DNA from: Symbiodinium natans
Taxonomy: Eukaryota; Sar; Dinophyceae; Suessiales; Symbiodiniaceae
Assembly (NCBI GenBank): GCA_905221605.1
Contig: CAJNDS010002438.1
Coordinates: 339,357 to 403,356, forward strand
DNA: 64,000 nt
Direction: 5' to 3'
Below, one piece after another: positions 19,990 to 31,160 of this stretch (positions are counted from its first letter, which is position 1; every line of letters begins with the position of its first letter). The position numbers were made by a program, and so were the translations under genes. A model generated the notes under the pieces. It saw only the letters and a program-made list of their open reading frames with translations. It did not search any database and was not told where the DNA came from.

Positions 19990-22005
19990 AACGTAACCGT
20001 GCGGCGCCACAGGACTGGCAGTTGTCAGTACATCACATGAGATAAATTGGGGCTTTAAAAGTATCTACAACATCGTCGATTCAGACAACTCAGATCAGGC
20101 CGATACAGATTCGATCGAAGGTAGTGGCCAACTTGCTTACTTTCTCTGCTCATCCACCCAACGGATTGAGCCTGATCATGTGTGGCGTGGCCATACACTG
20201 GCAAGCCCACGAGGGACGATGGTGTTTAAAATGTGGCCATACTGAGGAATGGGCCAGCAGCATAGAGCTAAGTCCAACGGCACCTTGGCGATGCGGAGCA
20301 TCGTGGCGAAACCAAGGTCTAGTCGAGTTCTGTCTTCATCCTGCCTCGTGCACAGGAGTACTTCTGACTCCTTCTGACACCAAATGAGTTCTACTTCTTC
20401 TCAGCCTCTGCTGCCCGTCCACTGGGGCCATGGCAAAGTCCGGGGCATCTTCTAGGAGCAGACGCAAAGCCCTTGCCTGCAAAGCAGTGCCATGTGTCTA
20501 TGGATCTGTCTGGTACAGGCACCGGCAAATGGGCGCTATTAGGGTAGCTCTGCAAGATGCCAGTCCTCGAGCGCACTGAAAAGCACGTCGGCGCGACGTC
20601 CCAGCCTCACAGACACCGTGCTACGTAGCCCCGGAGCGCAGATATGTCGGCAAGGGATCCCACGTAGCATAAGCCCAGGCAGTGTTGGCCACCTCGAAAC
20701 CATGCATGCATCATCACACGGCGAACTTCTGTAGCCTATAAGTAGCCTAAGGGCCCTATAACAAGCCGAAACAACAAGGCAAGCACATGCTGTGGGGAGA
20801 AGCGGTCCATCTTCCGCAAGGCCTGCCAGAGCAGGCGAAATATCAAGAGAACCGTGGCGAAACCCCCAAACAGTTGGAGCCCTCATCTCTTCTCTCCCTC
20901 GAAACCTGTGACCTGAAGAGTTGCGCAAAAACTGGCCGTAACTCATCCGCAACATCTGCCCCGCAGGCCCTTTGTCGCAATGCCTCCCCAGCGATGTGAT
21001 GCATCAACCTTCGGACATCTCGGACGAACAGCGACGTAAATCAGAACCTCTAACAGCCAATCTCTCACAAATCCGGCTCTACTGCAGGATGCGAGCCCGT
21101 TGGATATCTGACTGAGAAATGTTGAACGGCTTTTCTCAACCCAGTGTGCATTTGCAGCAAGGATCTCGTACAACTACCAATAGCTTCCCAACGCATGGCA
21201 AATTGTAAGCAACCCCTCTACTGGGGGAAGGGGCTTCGTCCATCCCAAGTCGCAAAAATCAAGAACAGCCGAGGCTGCGGCACGTCGTCCTTGAAGCGCA
21301 TGGTTGCCTGTGTGTGGGCTCACAAGGCACCCGAGGCGAAAACTGAGCTGCAAGGGTTCTGCTACTCAGCGGCTACTGTTAGAAGTAACGAAAACCATAT
21401 TGTACACAACTATGTCTGAACTTGCCTCGGGGCACGAGGCCTTCCACTGCATGCACGATGGCAGGTTATTCCTGCATGCTGATTTGTTCTGAGGCCGTGA
21501 GAAAACAGATGTAGTCCTACTTTTGGAGGTGCAACGGTAGCGAAAAAGCTGCCCTCTGCATAACAACTCTCTGAGCCTGTTGTTTGAGGGTTTGAAAGAG
21601 GGTGTAGAAAGGAACAGGAACGAGCAGCGAATGTAACAGTAACAAAGCAACAGGAACCGCCCCGGAAGCAACAGCTGCTGCTGGAAATTGCAACCGGAAC
21701 TTTAGCGACGCGCCACAGAAACCGGCTTAGGACGTAACAGGAGCCGTGCCGCACTCGTGGCGAAAAGCAGGAAGCGCAATCAGATGGCACGACTCGAGAG
21801 GTAAGGCAACAAACAAGCAAAAAACACCTGATTGGACGTCTATTCCGAACAACGACTGCAACATACTGCAGGCGCGTATTTAAGCAGGAAAAATGGGGGA
21901 GCATGATCAATTCGACCTCAAAACCAAGCCCACGGCGTGGACCCTTCATGATCCCCATGTGAGTGGGAGCCACGAGTTCCGGTTACAAAACTTCCGTGGT
22001 TGCTG
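19990..22005. other. No gene recognised
   Basis: Between the GT34 start and the next repeats. A 138-codon minus-strand ATG frame at 20,955-20,539 has a hydrophobic middle but no motif. A frame at 21,973-21,410 is Cys/Val/Ser-rich because of repeated GTTCCTGTTGC-like sequence and is not convincing. The 5' end of the GT34 gene should lie just right of 19,985. Confidence 0.4.
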
Positions 22006-22008
22006 TTG

Positions 22009-22076
22009 CAGGATGTTCCCCCATGTACTACAAGTTACTAAAAGTCCTTTATCGGGAAGATAGTACCCCCTACAAA
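22009..22076. mobile_element. Partial family-B element
   Basis: GGATGTTCCCCCATGTACTA followed by AAGTCCTTTATCGGG resembles the left half of the family-B elements. The right arm is missing. Confidence 0.45.
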
Positions 22077-22209
22077 AATCCCCAGCAGAGACACAGCACA
22101 GACGCAGACAGACAGACACAAGACAGACAGACGTGCGAACTGCGCACGGGGTGACCGCGCCTCGGCCCAGGAGAGGTTGGCCAGGCTTTGGGCTTCGAAC
22201 TCCTGCCAG

Positions 22210-22310
22210 CGGGTTTAGGGTTTAGGGTTTAATCGCTCACACTCAGACAAGCCAGGCGAGGCACACACTGTTCAAGAGTCCTGATGTAGGGTTTAGGGTT
22301 TAGGGTTTAC
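22210..22310. repeat. Two short telomeric TTTAGGG stretches
   Basis: Two to three units near 22,212 and about three near 22,286. Inverse-strand units with variants occur at 22,548-22,593. Confidence 0.8.
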
Positions 22311-22368
22311 ATCCCCAGATTACGCAGAAGCCGATGGCCTAAGATCCTTACGACTGAAAACACAAGAG

Positions 22369-22443
22369 GTGTAGTTATGGGTAGTTGTCCGGGTAGTTTC
22401 CTAAATTATTCCCGTTTTGGGTACCCATATAGTCATAACTCAC
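22369..22443. mobile_element. Miniature inverted-repeat element, family H
   Basis: GTGTAGTTATGGGTAG at the left is an imperfect inverted repeat of CCCATATAGTCATAACTCAC at the right. It is 75 bp long, and TTTTGGGTACCC sits near the right arm. Confidence 0.5.
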
Positions 22444-22599
22444 TGAGTGTGCCGCGCCTGCGGGTTACGACTACTGCCGTTTCGCAACCCCTTCTTGGCT
22501 TCTTGGCTAATGCGCCACCCCAGATTTCGAACCCTTGAAGTTGCTGCCCCTAAACCCTAAACCCCAAACCCTAAACCGCAAACCCCAAACCCATATTGT

Positions 22600-23050
22600 G
22601 TTTCACTTAAAGGGCTGCGCGGTCTGCTGCAGCGTGCTGAGCAACAACGCACAGAGATGGCTGGCTCACTGCTGCTGTGCAGCTTGCAGCACTTCGAGAA
22701 ATTGGGAGTGAAACATCTTTCAAATTGCTCATGCCCCTCCCGGTCGATTCACAACCTGAGCTGGTGAACTTGAGAGCGGATGCCTGCAGCAAGCTATTTG
22801 TTAGGCAAGGAACTGAGAGTTGCGGGAGTGAAGGCCGCTAACCAAGGCGCCACGGCTCCTGCACACACAAACCCTAAGCCCTAAAACCCTAAACCCGCTA
22901 GGCCATGGAGAATCCCAGGCATGCCCCGGGCGCCTGAAACTGGCGGTTCCAAATTGCACCACCTTTTGGAACCCCTTCCCAGGTAGGGAGGAGGTCGTCT
23001 TCTTCATCGATCTCCTTGGCATGACTGAACAACCCTTCAGCTTGCGAGGC
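22600..23050. other. No gene recognised
   Basis: A minus-strand open frame at 22,792-22,607 is Ser/Ala-rich with no motif. A short telomeric stretch lies near 22,870. Confidence 0.35.
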
Positions 23051-23107
23051 GCGGTTGAAAACCCCTGCTTTTAGCAGATTGTCACACCCTGCCCCCTTTA
23101 AGAAGCC

Positions 23108-23418
23108 TCAAGAGAGCTGATGCTCCTCTTCACTCTCCTCCTCCTCTGGTTGTTCGTTGCCTTCCTCCTCTGGCGCGTTGTCATCCATCTCGCGCTGGAA
23201 AGCCGAGTTCTCCAGAAGTGGTGGGAAGCCAGGAATCCAGCAACTGGTCAAGGCCGAATAGTTCACGTAGAGGCCTCTCAGGCAAGCAGGTTTTCAATTG
23301 GGGTCTCGACTCTCCTGCTCGGGTATTCCACGCGGGGTTTCAAGACCATACAATGTCATACAAGCTCAGGTTCGGCGGCTCCTGGGAACTCGTCATAGAG
23401 CTCCTTCTCCTCCTCCAT
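23108..23418 (-). CDS. C-terminal exons of a Glu-rich acidic protein
   Basis: Two minus-strand segments look coding. One starts at an ATG at 23418 (MEEEKELYDEFPGAAEPEL) and meets a GTATGA donor. The other ends at 23108 with an extremely acidic tail (EMDDNAPEEEGNEQPEEEES) and a stop. They may be the last exons of the Sfi1-like gene to the right or a separate small gene. No domain is visible and the join was not proven. Confidence 0.4.
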
Positions 23419-23663
23419 GGTCACGTGCAGGAGCGATGCCCACAGCACGAAACCAACCATGACCAGCATCGCTGGGTTACACAGCGCCAACTGCGTACCT
23501 CAGGGCCGAATAAAACCCTCGCTCTCCTGGGGCTTATCAGCCACAGCACGGTGAAGGGCACATTTCAACACACAGCTTCGAACACACGACACACAAGAAT
23601 TGTGGAAAGGCAGGGGAAGCACACATCCAGCAGAATCGAGTGCGTGAACAGTGTAATACAACC

Positions 23664-26372
23664 TCACCAAAGCAGCATGAGCCAGAGCATGTGAGTGTGA
23701 CACTTCCCGTATTTTGCCCAACCGCACTGCAAACGCCGAAGCGTTTCTTCATCTCTGTGAAAGTCATGGGGTTCGGCATTCGAAGCTCCCCCAGGCTGCT
23801 TGGCCTTCGGCCCTTCGCTCTCCATCTCTTGCAACCAACCGGCAATTCTGTCGCGCAGCGCGCTCTTGTGAGACTCCATGGCATTCTCGATACGCAGCTG
23901 CTGCAATCCAGCCCGCCACCAACCAAAGCTTCTCAGCAGCAACTGGCGGGCATGCTGTTGCACAGCGCCTGCAGTCTTCTGCAGGATCGACTCTCCTGAA
24001 CATTGTGCCCAGTATCTGAGGCAGGCACAGAGGCGCCACCGCTGAGAAGCCTCCACAGCTGTCCAATATTGCCGAAGCCTCGTCATCTGAAGCTTTCTCA
24101 GCCAGGCCACGAGAATGCGAAATGCAGATCGTCGTGCCAACCATGAGATGGCCAAATGGGCTCGGGCCAGTCGCGCAGCTGACTTGGCTGCGATGCCATG
24201 AAGCCGACAGCTCTGCCAACTCGCGAGGCACCTCTTCAGAAGTGCCGTTCGCCTTCGGTTCAAAGCAAGCAGGTCCCAAAAGGAAGCATGGCTGACAGCC
24301 TGCCGTAAAGCAGACCAAACACGAATGTATTGATGGAGCCTGTAGAGTTCGACGGCCTGCCGATCACGATCTCTTCTGATGGCAGCTGCGACAAGGCGCT
24401 GTGCACGCAGGCGTCTCTGCGCCTGGACCTGCTCCTTGCGCAAACGCAAGCGCTCCTGCTTTGCTTCCTCCTCGGCTGCACGCTGCTGTTCTTCCTCCTC
24501 AGCTTGTTTCTGTTGCCGTTCCTCTTCCTTCTGTTTCTGGCGCTGCCTTCGCTCCTCGTGAACACGGCGCCTCTCGTCTGCCCTCTTCTCCATCTCACGC
24601 AGTGCCTTTGGCCTTGCCAGGGATGGCAAAGCGGGTTCCGGGTTGACAGACCCACAAGGGCGCTCCTGTTTTGCTTCCTCCTCGGCCACTCGCTGCTGTT
24701 CTTCCTCCTCAGCTTGTTTCTGTTGCCGTTCCTCTTCCTTCTGTTTCTTTCGCTGCATTCGCTCCTCATGAACACGGCGCCTCTCGTCTGCCCTCTTCTC
24801 CATCTCACGTAGAGCCTTTGGCCTTGCCAGGGATGGCAATGCGGCCGTTGTGGCCTTTGGCCCGACAGGAAGGCTTGCACCTCCCGCGTCCTCGAGACAG
24901 GATCCATCTTTCAAGGCTTCGCCTGGTTGTTCAGTTGGGGTTGGGGGGTCCGGGTTGACATACCCACCTGACCCACCTGTCCCCTCTGGGAGGGCCGCCA
25001 TGAAAGCAGTGGCCTTTGCAGATACGGCTTGCTTTGATCTGTCCATGCAGGCATGATGAACTTCCAGCCTCCACGCAAGCCAGCTTCGGCAAACCAAGTT
25101 GTTTGCCCAGTGAGCCTCTGCCAGAGAAGCCTGTTTTCGTGCTTGCTGGATCTCCTCCACGCACTTTGCCGCCTGGCGATCTGCAACTGCAGACGCAACA
25201 GCGTCGCGCCAAGCAAGCGTGCAGGTGAATAAAACACTGACGCTGTGGGACTTGAAGGCAATCCTGCTTTTTCTCTTTAACACCTTGTTGGCAGCACATA
25301 GGTGATGCAGTGCCCAGAGAGAATGCGCACGTAAGGTTTTGCGGGATAAGACGTCCAGCACATGGATGAAACTCGTCCTGGCTTTGTTGTGCTGGGCCGA
25401 TTGAACTGAGAGCTTCTGCTGCTGGACCTCTTCCAGCTGCAGCTCGAGGCGCTTGACCTCACAAACCTTGCGAGCTCGGGCTTGTTCGGCCTCATGCAGT
25501 TCGCGCACTTCCTTGACCTGTCGCTCTACCTCCTCCTTGGCCTTGGCCACTTCTGCATCCAGATCGGTTTGTGATTCCAGGCCCTGGCAAGGAGCGACCT
25601 CCGGCTGAGACCCTCGGCTCTTCCGTCCCGACCGGCACATCCGTTTCTCCGTCCTGTCCGTCTGCGCCCGTTTCTCTGGCCGTTTCTCTGGGGGTTTCTC
25701 TGCTGGCCGTTTCTCTGGCGGCCGTTTCTTCTCTGGCGGCCGTTTCTCCGTGCCGCTTCCGGGTGCCCTCTCAGCTCCTCCGGTGACTCTGGTGCGGCTC
25801 GCAGCGCCTCGCCGCTCCTCCAGCGCGCGATGCCGCGCCTCCATGCGCAGGAAAGGATCTCGTTCTGGAGGCAAGGGCTTGCTACTGGGCCGGGTCAGCG
25901 CCTTCGCACTGGCCCGCGCCTGCTCCTCTGCCTTCTCCATCCTCCGGTCCGCGAGGCAGCGAAGCGCAATGTCTACGTCGGCTGCCAAAGCTGCGTCAGC
26001 GTGGGTCTGGACTTCCTTCAGCTTTCCTAGGATGGCACTTAAAACCTTCCTGAACATGATCCTCGTATACCCAATATCAAGGGAAAGTAAACAATGTCCC
26101 CAAGGGCCTACCGAGTTTCCCTCCACCTTCCTGTACAGGTCTGTCGACATTCGGCGTGAAGAGCTCTTCAGTGCGGGCACGGCCACAGAATCGCAGCTAG
26201 GAAGGATGTGGGCTTCCGACTTCACTCTGCGGTGCAGGAGGTCAGCCGATTCCTCCTCGTGGCGAAGCCACGAGCTCAGAAGTTTTCTTGCTTCGGCTTG
26301 GATGTCTGCATCCCTCTGGACACCGCCACCACTTCGCAGCTCATCCGGCTCATCGCCACGGCCAAGAAGCAT
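23664..26372 (-). CDS. Sfi1-like Trp-repeat, coiled-coil protein
   Basis: A nearly uninterrupted frame of about 900 codons. I start it at the first ATG, 26372, because the longer frame begins with GTG and has a stop eight codons further upstream. In order: a short helical region, a Pro/Lys/Arg-rich linker (EKRPPEKKRPPEKRP), a coiled coil with two copies of a 70-residue unit, then a C-terminal series of helices with spaced Trp (YIRVWSAL, CLASWQSC, ILVAWLRK, CLRYWAQC, SFGWWRAG). Spaced Trp with Leu at fixed distance is typical of Sfi1 centrin-binding repeats, which act at centrioles or basal bodies; that role is inference. A 66-bp element at 26,046-26,111 inside the frame is probably an intron. 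Confidence 0.7.
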   Translation of the reverse strand: MLLGRGDEPDELRSGGGVQRDADIQAEARKLLSSWLRHEEESADLLHRRVKSEAHILPSCDSVAVPALKSSSRRMSTDLYRKVEGNSVGPWGHCLLSLDIGYTRIMFRKVLSAILGKLKEVQTHADAALAADVDIALRCLADRRMEKAEEQARASAKALTRPSSKPLPPERDPFLRMEARHRALEERRGAASRTRVTGGAERAPGSGTEKRPPEKKRPPEKRPAEKPPEKRPEKRAQTDRTEKRMCRSGRKSRGSQPEVAPCQGLESQTDLDAEVAKAKEEVERQVKEVRELHEAEQARARKVCEVKRLELQLEEVQQQKLSVQSAQHNKARTSFIHVLDVLSRKTLRAHSLWALHHLCAANKVLKRKSRIAFKSHSVSVLFTCTLAWRDAVASAVADRQAAKCVEEIQQARKQASLAEAHWANNLVCRSWLAWRLEVHHACMDRSKQAVSAKATAFMAALPEGTGGSGGYVNPDPPTPTEQPGEALKDGSCLEDAGGASLPVGPKATTAALPSLARPKALREMEKRADERRRVHEERMQRKKQKEEERQQKQAEEEEQQRVAEEEAKQERPCGSVNPEPALPSLARPKALREMEKRADERRRVHEERRQRQKQKEEERQQKQAEEEEQQRAAEEEAKQERLRLRKEQVQAQRRLRAQRLVAAAIRRDRDRQAVELYRLHQYIRVWSALRQAVSHASFWDLLALNRRRTALLKRCLASWQSCRLHGIAAKSAARLARAHLAISWLARRSAFRILVAWLRKLQMTRLRQYWTAVEASQRWRLCACLRYWAQCSGESILQKTAGAVQQHARQLLLRSFGWWRAGLQQLRIENAMESHKSALRDRIAGWLQEMESEGPKAKQPGGASNAEPHDFHRDEETLRRLQCGWAKYGKCHTHMLWLMLLW
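24451..24850 (-). repeat. 210-bp in-frame tandem duplication in the Sfi1-like gene
   Basis: The DNA at 24,451-24,660 recurs at 24,661 to about 24,850 with an exact 210-bp period (70 codons). The repeated protein begins ALPSLARPKALREMEKRADE and ends in a Glu/Gln-rich coil. A few substitutions separate the copies. Confidence 0.9.
26046..26111 (-). mobile_element. Introner-like element S1, probable intron
   Basis: On the minus strand it begins GTAGGCCCTTGG and contains GAGGATCATGTTCAGGAA, features shared with S2 (29,158-29,212) and S3 (59,941-59,998). Splicing GT to the AAG|G at 26,046 removes exactly 66 bases and joins the flanking codons in frame; retention is also in frame and adds 22 residues. 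A nearer CAG|G site would shift the frame. Confidence 0.7.
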
Positions 26373-26399
26373 GCCAAAGACCTCCTCCGCCACGCCGAG

Positions 26400-27900
26400 T
26401 GGAATGCAGGGTCAGGGTCAGGTGCACCATGCACAGTACAATCCTCTGGGTCCACGCTGCTGATTGAATTTGGGTACATCCGGGACTGGTATGGACTGGC
26501 TGTGGCGTGGACCCTTCAGATAAAGCGCAAGTCTTTCGAATTATGCAGTCCGCGGTGATGTTCGCTTAGCATGAAGCTGGTAATCATCCGGTGCACAGCT
26601 ACATGTCCTAGAGAACAATTTAGCAATGACGCAAGTCTGCAACCATTCCTAACGATTGCATCATGCAGCACCTGATTGTTGAACTGTTGATCCATGAAGC
26701 GGCTGGAAATGGCATTCGCGCCGGGTCAATCTCGCCACATGCTAAATGATTGTGTTTCAGGACGCTGTGCATCATTCTTGTTTCGTATCCGGTGTGCAAA
26801 GTCATCTTAAGGCCGCATATTCAACGTGTCTAATCTTACATTCAAAGCCGAAGTTCTTAGATTCAACATTCTCCTCAGACAAGAATATCATTGACGCAAC
26901 AGAATCTTCCCAACCAGCTTGGGCTGGACATGTGTATCTGTGGCCAGTCCATGTCCATGCTTCTCTCCCTATTTCCCGAGTCCAATTCTTCTGGGCTCTG
27001 ATTGTCTTCCTCTACACATACATCCAGCAGGTGTGTTTTTGGACCTTTCCCAGCCTAGGCCCCACAGCAAAGCTCCGAGGTATGCAGGGTGCCGCTCCCA
27101 TGCGTAGGGGCCCTCGCGGACCACCCGACGATTTGGGATCTCCAAGCCTCATGTCAGTGTTCCAAAGGAGGGTGTTTCTTGTTGACTCATTTTTGGGGTT
27201 TAGGGAAAGTTTAGGGTTTAAGGTTTGTTTTAGGGTTTAGGGCCTTTTCTTTTTTTACAGGCCTAGTTCGAGTTGGACTGCGTCGTAAGGTTCAGGTATA
27301 CTGTGAGACTGCGACAGAAGATGGGGCCTCGAGGGCCATCCCTCCCTCCCCCTCTAACAGTGGCGTAGGGGTTCCCGAAGCGGCTCCTCCAAAGCTGCCG
27401 CACGAGGGTTGTAAGCAAGATTACCTGTCTTAACAAGCCCAGAGGTCCTAACTCGATTCAGAGCCACCCACCAGCTCATCCTCCTCCATCTCTCGTGTCG
27501 AGGCCCAAAAGTTTCGGTCCTTCCGATGCTGCAAAGCACCCCAACCACCATGATCACCATCATCACCATGAACTAAAAGTACTGGCTCTGTACATTCCAC
27601 GCATCAAATCGCCACAACTCACCCCCTCGCAGTCCGCCACGCGCGCAGCCCATGTCACCAGGCCCTGGCCAACAGCCATGGACACTAGGCCTGAGGCGAT
27701 GAGGGTAGGTAGTTCGTGGCTACCAGTAGCACAGGGAATCATCACTCATGTAGCTAGGTGGCGAATCGTCTGGCATGTGGCTAGCTTTGCAGGTGTTAGG
27801 GCAGAGAGCAGCTGCGATTGAAGCCGCACTGGCAAAGTGTGGCCGCGGACAAGTCTAAGGCCAGCTGGGCAGGGACCTTCCCTCAAAGTAGAATAGGCGA
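26400..27900. other. No gene recognised
   Basis: A degenerate telomeric stretch lies at about 27,195-27,240, and a CATCAT/CACCAT run at 27,548-27,575. Short open frames on both strands show no motif. Confidence 0.4.
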
Positions 27901-27907
27901 CTACAAC

Positions 27908-28208
27908 TCAATAGAAATGGACTTCTAGTGCTGATGAGCATCCCAAGACGACGATAGGCGTCCACAGTTTGAAGTCTGGGAAATACTTCCATTCGAGGAA
28001 GAATTCCAAACAGCTCAGGGCGACTGCAGCGTCGTAGGCTGGAAACACCGGGAAGAAGAAAGACAGCGTGGAGATGTAGTCAGGCGGTAGGGTCACGCAC
28101 TCTTTCAGGAAGCTCTGCAGGTAAAGGATGCAGGCCTGCAGATGCTGACGCAACGGCTCAAGTTCCACAGCGTCTAGACAAAGGCTCCGGCCTAGCAACG
28201 CCCAGGGG
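27908..28208 (-). CDS. Exon of a membrane protein, not identified
   Basis: The open frame reads LRQHLQACILYLQSFLKECV, then hydrophobic FFFPVFPAYDAAVALSCLEF, EWKYFPDFKLW and TPIVVLGCSSALEV. At least two membrane segments are likely. The pattern loosely recalls isoprenylcysteine methyltransferase, but I could not find that family's catalytic C-terminal block downstream, so no function is assigned. Confidence 0.35.
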
Positions 28209-28637
28209 TTTAGGGTTTCGGGTTTAGGTTTTTTCCCTCCTGCACAGCTGGGGCGAATCCGCATCGCAGGGCGATTTCGAGTCCGACTGGGGTTTACGGT
28301 TAGGGTTCCTGAACACAATCTAAGACAAAACAGGGAACGATGCTGAAGCCTTTGCTCAATCAGGTTCCAAGTCTAAGATTGCCTCAGTTAGGCATTTTCC
28401 TCAAACAGTTTACCGCGCGTGGTCTTGATTTTAACCAAGAAAAGAAGTGCCTAGCTTCTATTTTCTTGTCTTTGCCGGCCGAGGCTTTCTTGAGCTTGTC
28501 TCCCTGTTTGCCTCCCTTGACTCCCCAGGCGCTTTCCTGTATGGAGTCGTGATTCTGACACAGGCTCCTTGCCAAGGGTTTTTGGAGGCTTCTCCCCTCA
28601 GAGGCGGTAACACGGAGTCCAGGGGGCCCAGGAGGAC

Positions 28638-28735
28638 GGGTTTCCCAAAATAGGGGTACCCGTTCTGGGGGAGTTCCTATACTAAGGGATATGATATCTT
28701 GGGAGGGTATATTGGGGTCCCGATGTTGGGAAATA
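28638..28735. mobile_element. Family-A inverted-repeat element (copy A5)
   Basis: The left arm GGGTTTCCCAAAATAGGGGT and right arm GGGGTCCCGATGTTGGGAAA are imperfect inverted repeats, with TATATTGGGG in the interior. Confidence 0.6.
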
Positions 28736-28819
28736 CCCTGGTCGCCCCATGTGCTGAAGGGCTTGCAGCGAATACCTCCTGGCTTGAACTTAAAAGGAGG
28801 GTTTAGGGTTCAGGGTTCA

Positions 28820-31000
28820 GGGTTAGACATTCATCTGATTTTCTGAAAACGTTCGCCACACATTGTGAGGCACAAGTGTCTTTCTGACGGGGGTGTTGCT
28901 TCGATCGGGCTTCCACTGTTTGGGATCTTCGGTGGTGTCATGCCCCCCTGAGCTCCAGGCGAATATGACCACAATTGACCATGGCCCCAGTGAGTCTGCG
29001 CCATCTGCAGCCAACAGCCAGGATCCAAGCTCTGCGAGGGCATGTCCAGCATGAAATGCCAGCACGACCTCTACAGGACTCCCCACTGCAACAGCTATCA
29101 TCTTGCATGGTTTCCTACCTACGATGGCCCTTACAACCCACCCTCCAAAACACATTCCTGAAGATCCTCTTAAACCCAAAAAGGGAAAATCTAAAATGAC
29201 AGAAGGGCCTACCGAGCTACGTGTAGCCGCAACAATCTTGACCCTTCCTAGCTAGTTGCTGGTAGGGTGGGCTTTGCCTGTTCGGCTCGGGCAAGAACCC
29301 TCCGACGAAATGACTCCCTTAGCAGCGGCGACTGGGGAGTACATGCCCTGAACCCTTGAGCCCGGTCTGAGAAAACCCTACACCCGAAGCCCTCAACCCT
29401 AAACCCTAAACCCTGCTGCGTATTGGGAAGGGAAACGTGAGCTTGGGGCATAGCAGGGATTGGCGCAACTTGAGGCATTCTATCATAAGCCCGTGCGGCC
29501 GAAACCAAGAGCAAGGCCCACTCGCCGCCGTAGTCTCGCAGCAGTATTATGAGCGCAAGGTGGCAGGCCAGGAACGACCACACCAAGTAGTAGGCCTGAG
29601 GGTGGTCAAGCATGAGGACCCCCTGTGCACCCCCCGATGTGCCCCCAAAATCTTCTGATCGGTCCGCTGAGCTGAAGGATGCGAATCTCACACAAAATCA
29701 ATGGGTGAACCTGCGTCTACTTGCTTAGAAGATGTGAGGGGCCCCCTGGGCTGCGATACCAGTGGCCGAACAAGGCTCCAGAATTGAGAAGACCACACCT
29801 CGGGTCAAGTAATTCTCGCAGCGGATGCTTGAAGACCAACATGCACGTAGAGCAGCACTCAGACACAAGACACACAAGCGGACGTGTAAGGGCATGTGCC
29901 ATGTAGTTCTATTGTGCCCGTCCCAGCTGACTGCCATGCCAGCTTTCGACAGCTTAGCCGCCAAAGGGCCACTCAAGCAACCCACAGCGATGACCGCCAT
30001 TCCGCGAGTTGCCTGCAACAAGTCGCCATGTGAGGTAGAGCCCAGGAAGGAGCATGTGGGCTGGCTTTGCCACCGCCTTCTTCTTATCTGGGTATTCCAG
30101 CTCATCGTAGAATCGAGTGGGCGCAGGTGGCCTGGGCAGGAAACAAAGAGTGCCAGACTTATGGCCGTCCTCAGATCGTCTCCAATTCGGGAAACTCGGC
30201 ACCCGACACCACGATCTTGCCTTTTCTCGGTTCAGGCAGAGTAGGAGGGGCAGTGTAGCGTGGATTGTGAAGTTGAGCTTGCCACCGCTGAATCCTCAGC
30301 GCCCACAACCGTGCTGCCAAGTCCAAGCCCGACTTCACATGAACCGTCCTTGCCAGTCTGTTCATGTCTTTTCGCACGATACTGTTGAGTTAGGTTTTTG
30401 GCTATGCCGCCATAAACTTTCACCTGATCCGTCATGTCCATCCTGGTCAAGCTCAAAAGCCATGCCTTCCGCCCGTTTGCTGGCCAGATAGGCACTGCGC
30501 GTGTCGCCCGAAGTGATGCGCCCTACACAATCAAATTAAGACCCTCAACCCTAAACCTTTTTGAACCCGGTCTGAGAGCCATGCCGGTACCTGCCAGCGA
30601 ACCCTAAACCCTAAACCCTTAGCTCAGTGAAGCATCCCGCCGGCCGACCTTGGAGGACTTTCAGATCTTTCAGCAAGCTGCTCTGCAGGCGAGCCACTGC
30701 TGCATTCGCTGCCGCTGCTGGGCGACGTGCATCCTTGTTTGGGACAACTCCAGTCGAGGAGGCTGCCAGGGTTCTCGTGACAATTATTTGCAGTTCTGGA
30801 CCTGCCCCCAACTTTCCGGTGGTGCGGTACAAGGAAGACGTTCTTTTCCTGGCCTGCTTTCAGGGGTCCTGGATCCTGGGGCCCAAGTAGCTTCAAAATC
30901 GCTGAAGGGACTCCCTAGCCGGCCCTAGCCTGTTGGAAGCACTGCACTGGGGCTTCATGTCCCACGATGCGGGGTATTAGCTCTGTACTCGTGGGGCGTC
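28820..31000 (-). CDS. Cluster of candidate exons, protein not identified
   Basis: Minus-strand segments with coding character are 30,832-30,625 (QIIVTRTLAASSTGVVPN, helical), 30,345-30,171 (VKSGLDLAARLWALRIQRWQ and IVVSGAEFPELE), 30,120-30,000 (RFYDELEYPDKKKAVAKPAH), 29,640-29,470 (hydrophobic: AYYLVWSFLACHLALIILL) and 29,160-28,960 (VGSPVEVVLAFHAGHALAEL). The last one begins right at the CAG|GAA end of introner-like element S2. Hydrophobic segments suggest a membrane protein. They could be downstream exons of the gene starting at 32,291. Frames were not joined. Confidence 0.35.
29158..29212 (-). mobile_element. Introner-like element S2
   Basis: On the minus strand it starts GTAGGCCCTTCTG and ends AAGAGGATCTTCAG before GAA. 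It is 55 bp, compared with 66 for S1 and 58 for S3. Similarity continues past the CAG as GGGCCATCGTAGG, as in S3. Confidence 0.7.
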
Positions 31001-31112
31001 TAATCGTCTAAGTCTCCGCTGCATCATCAGCTCTCTTTGCCGCAGCTGCTCCATCAGCGCTGCAGGGCCTGCGCCGTCCTCCATCACATGTTTGAGATGC
31101 TGCTTCCTTGTC

Positions 31113-31160
31113 GTCATAACCCTAAACCCTAAACCCTAAACCCTAAACCCTAAACCCTAC
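31113..31160. repeat. Telomeric CCCTAAA array at an exon edge
   Basis: Six units. On the coding (minus) strand an exon ending GAGGAGCTCCTG runs into GCAGTAGGGTTTAGGG, so the array starts within a few bases of the likely donor. Confidence 0.9.

Noticed and set aside
21410-21973. 187-codon minus-strand frame rich in Cys and Val
   Set aside because: It arises from imperfect GTTCCTGTTGC-like repeats and shows no recognisable fold or neighbours.
25750-26463. 237-codon plus-strand frame
   Set aside because: It lies antisense to the Sfi1-like protein, with Ser/Arg composition typical of a shadow frame.
27908-28208. Isoprenylcysteine methyltransferase (ICMT)
   Set aside because: The membrane segments resemble it loosely, but the conserved RHPSY-type C-terminal region was not found downstream.
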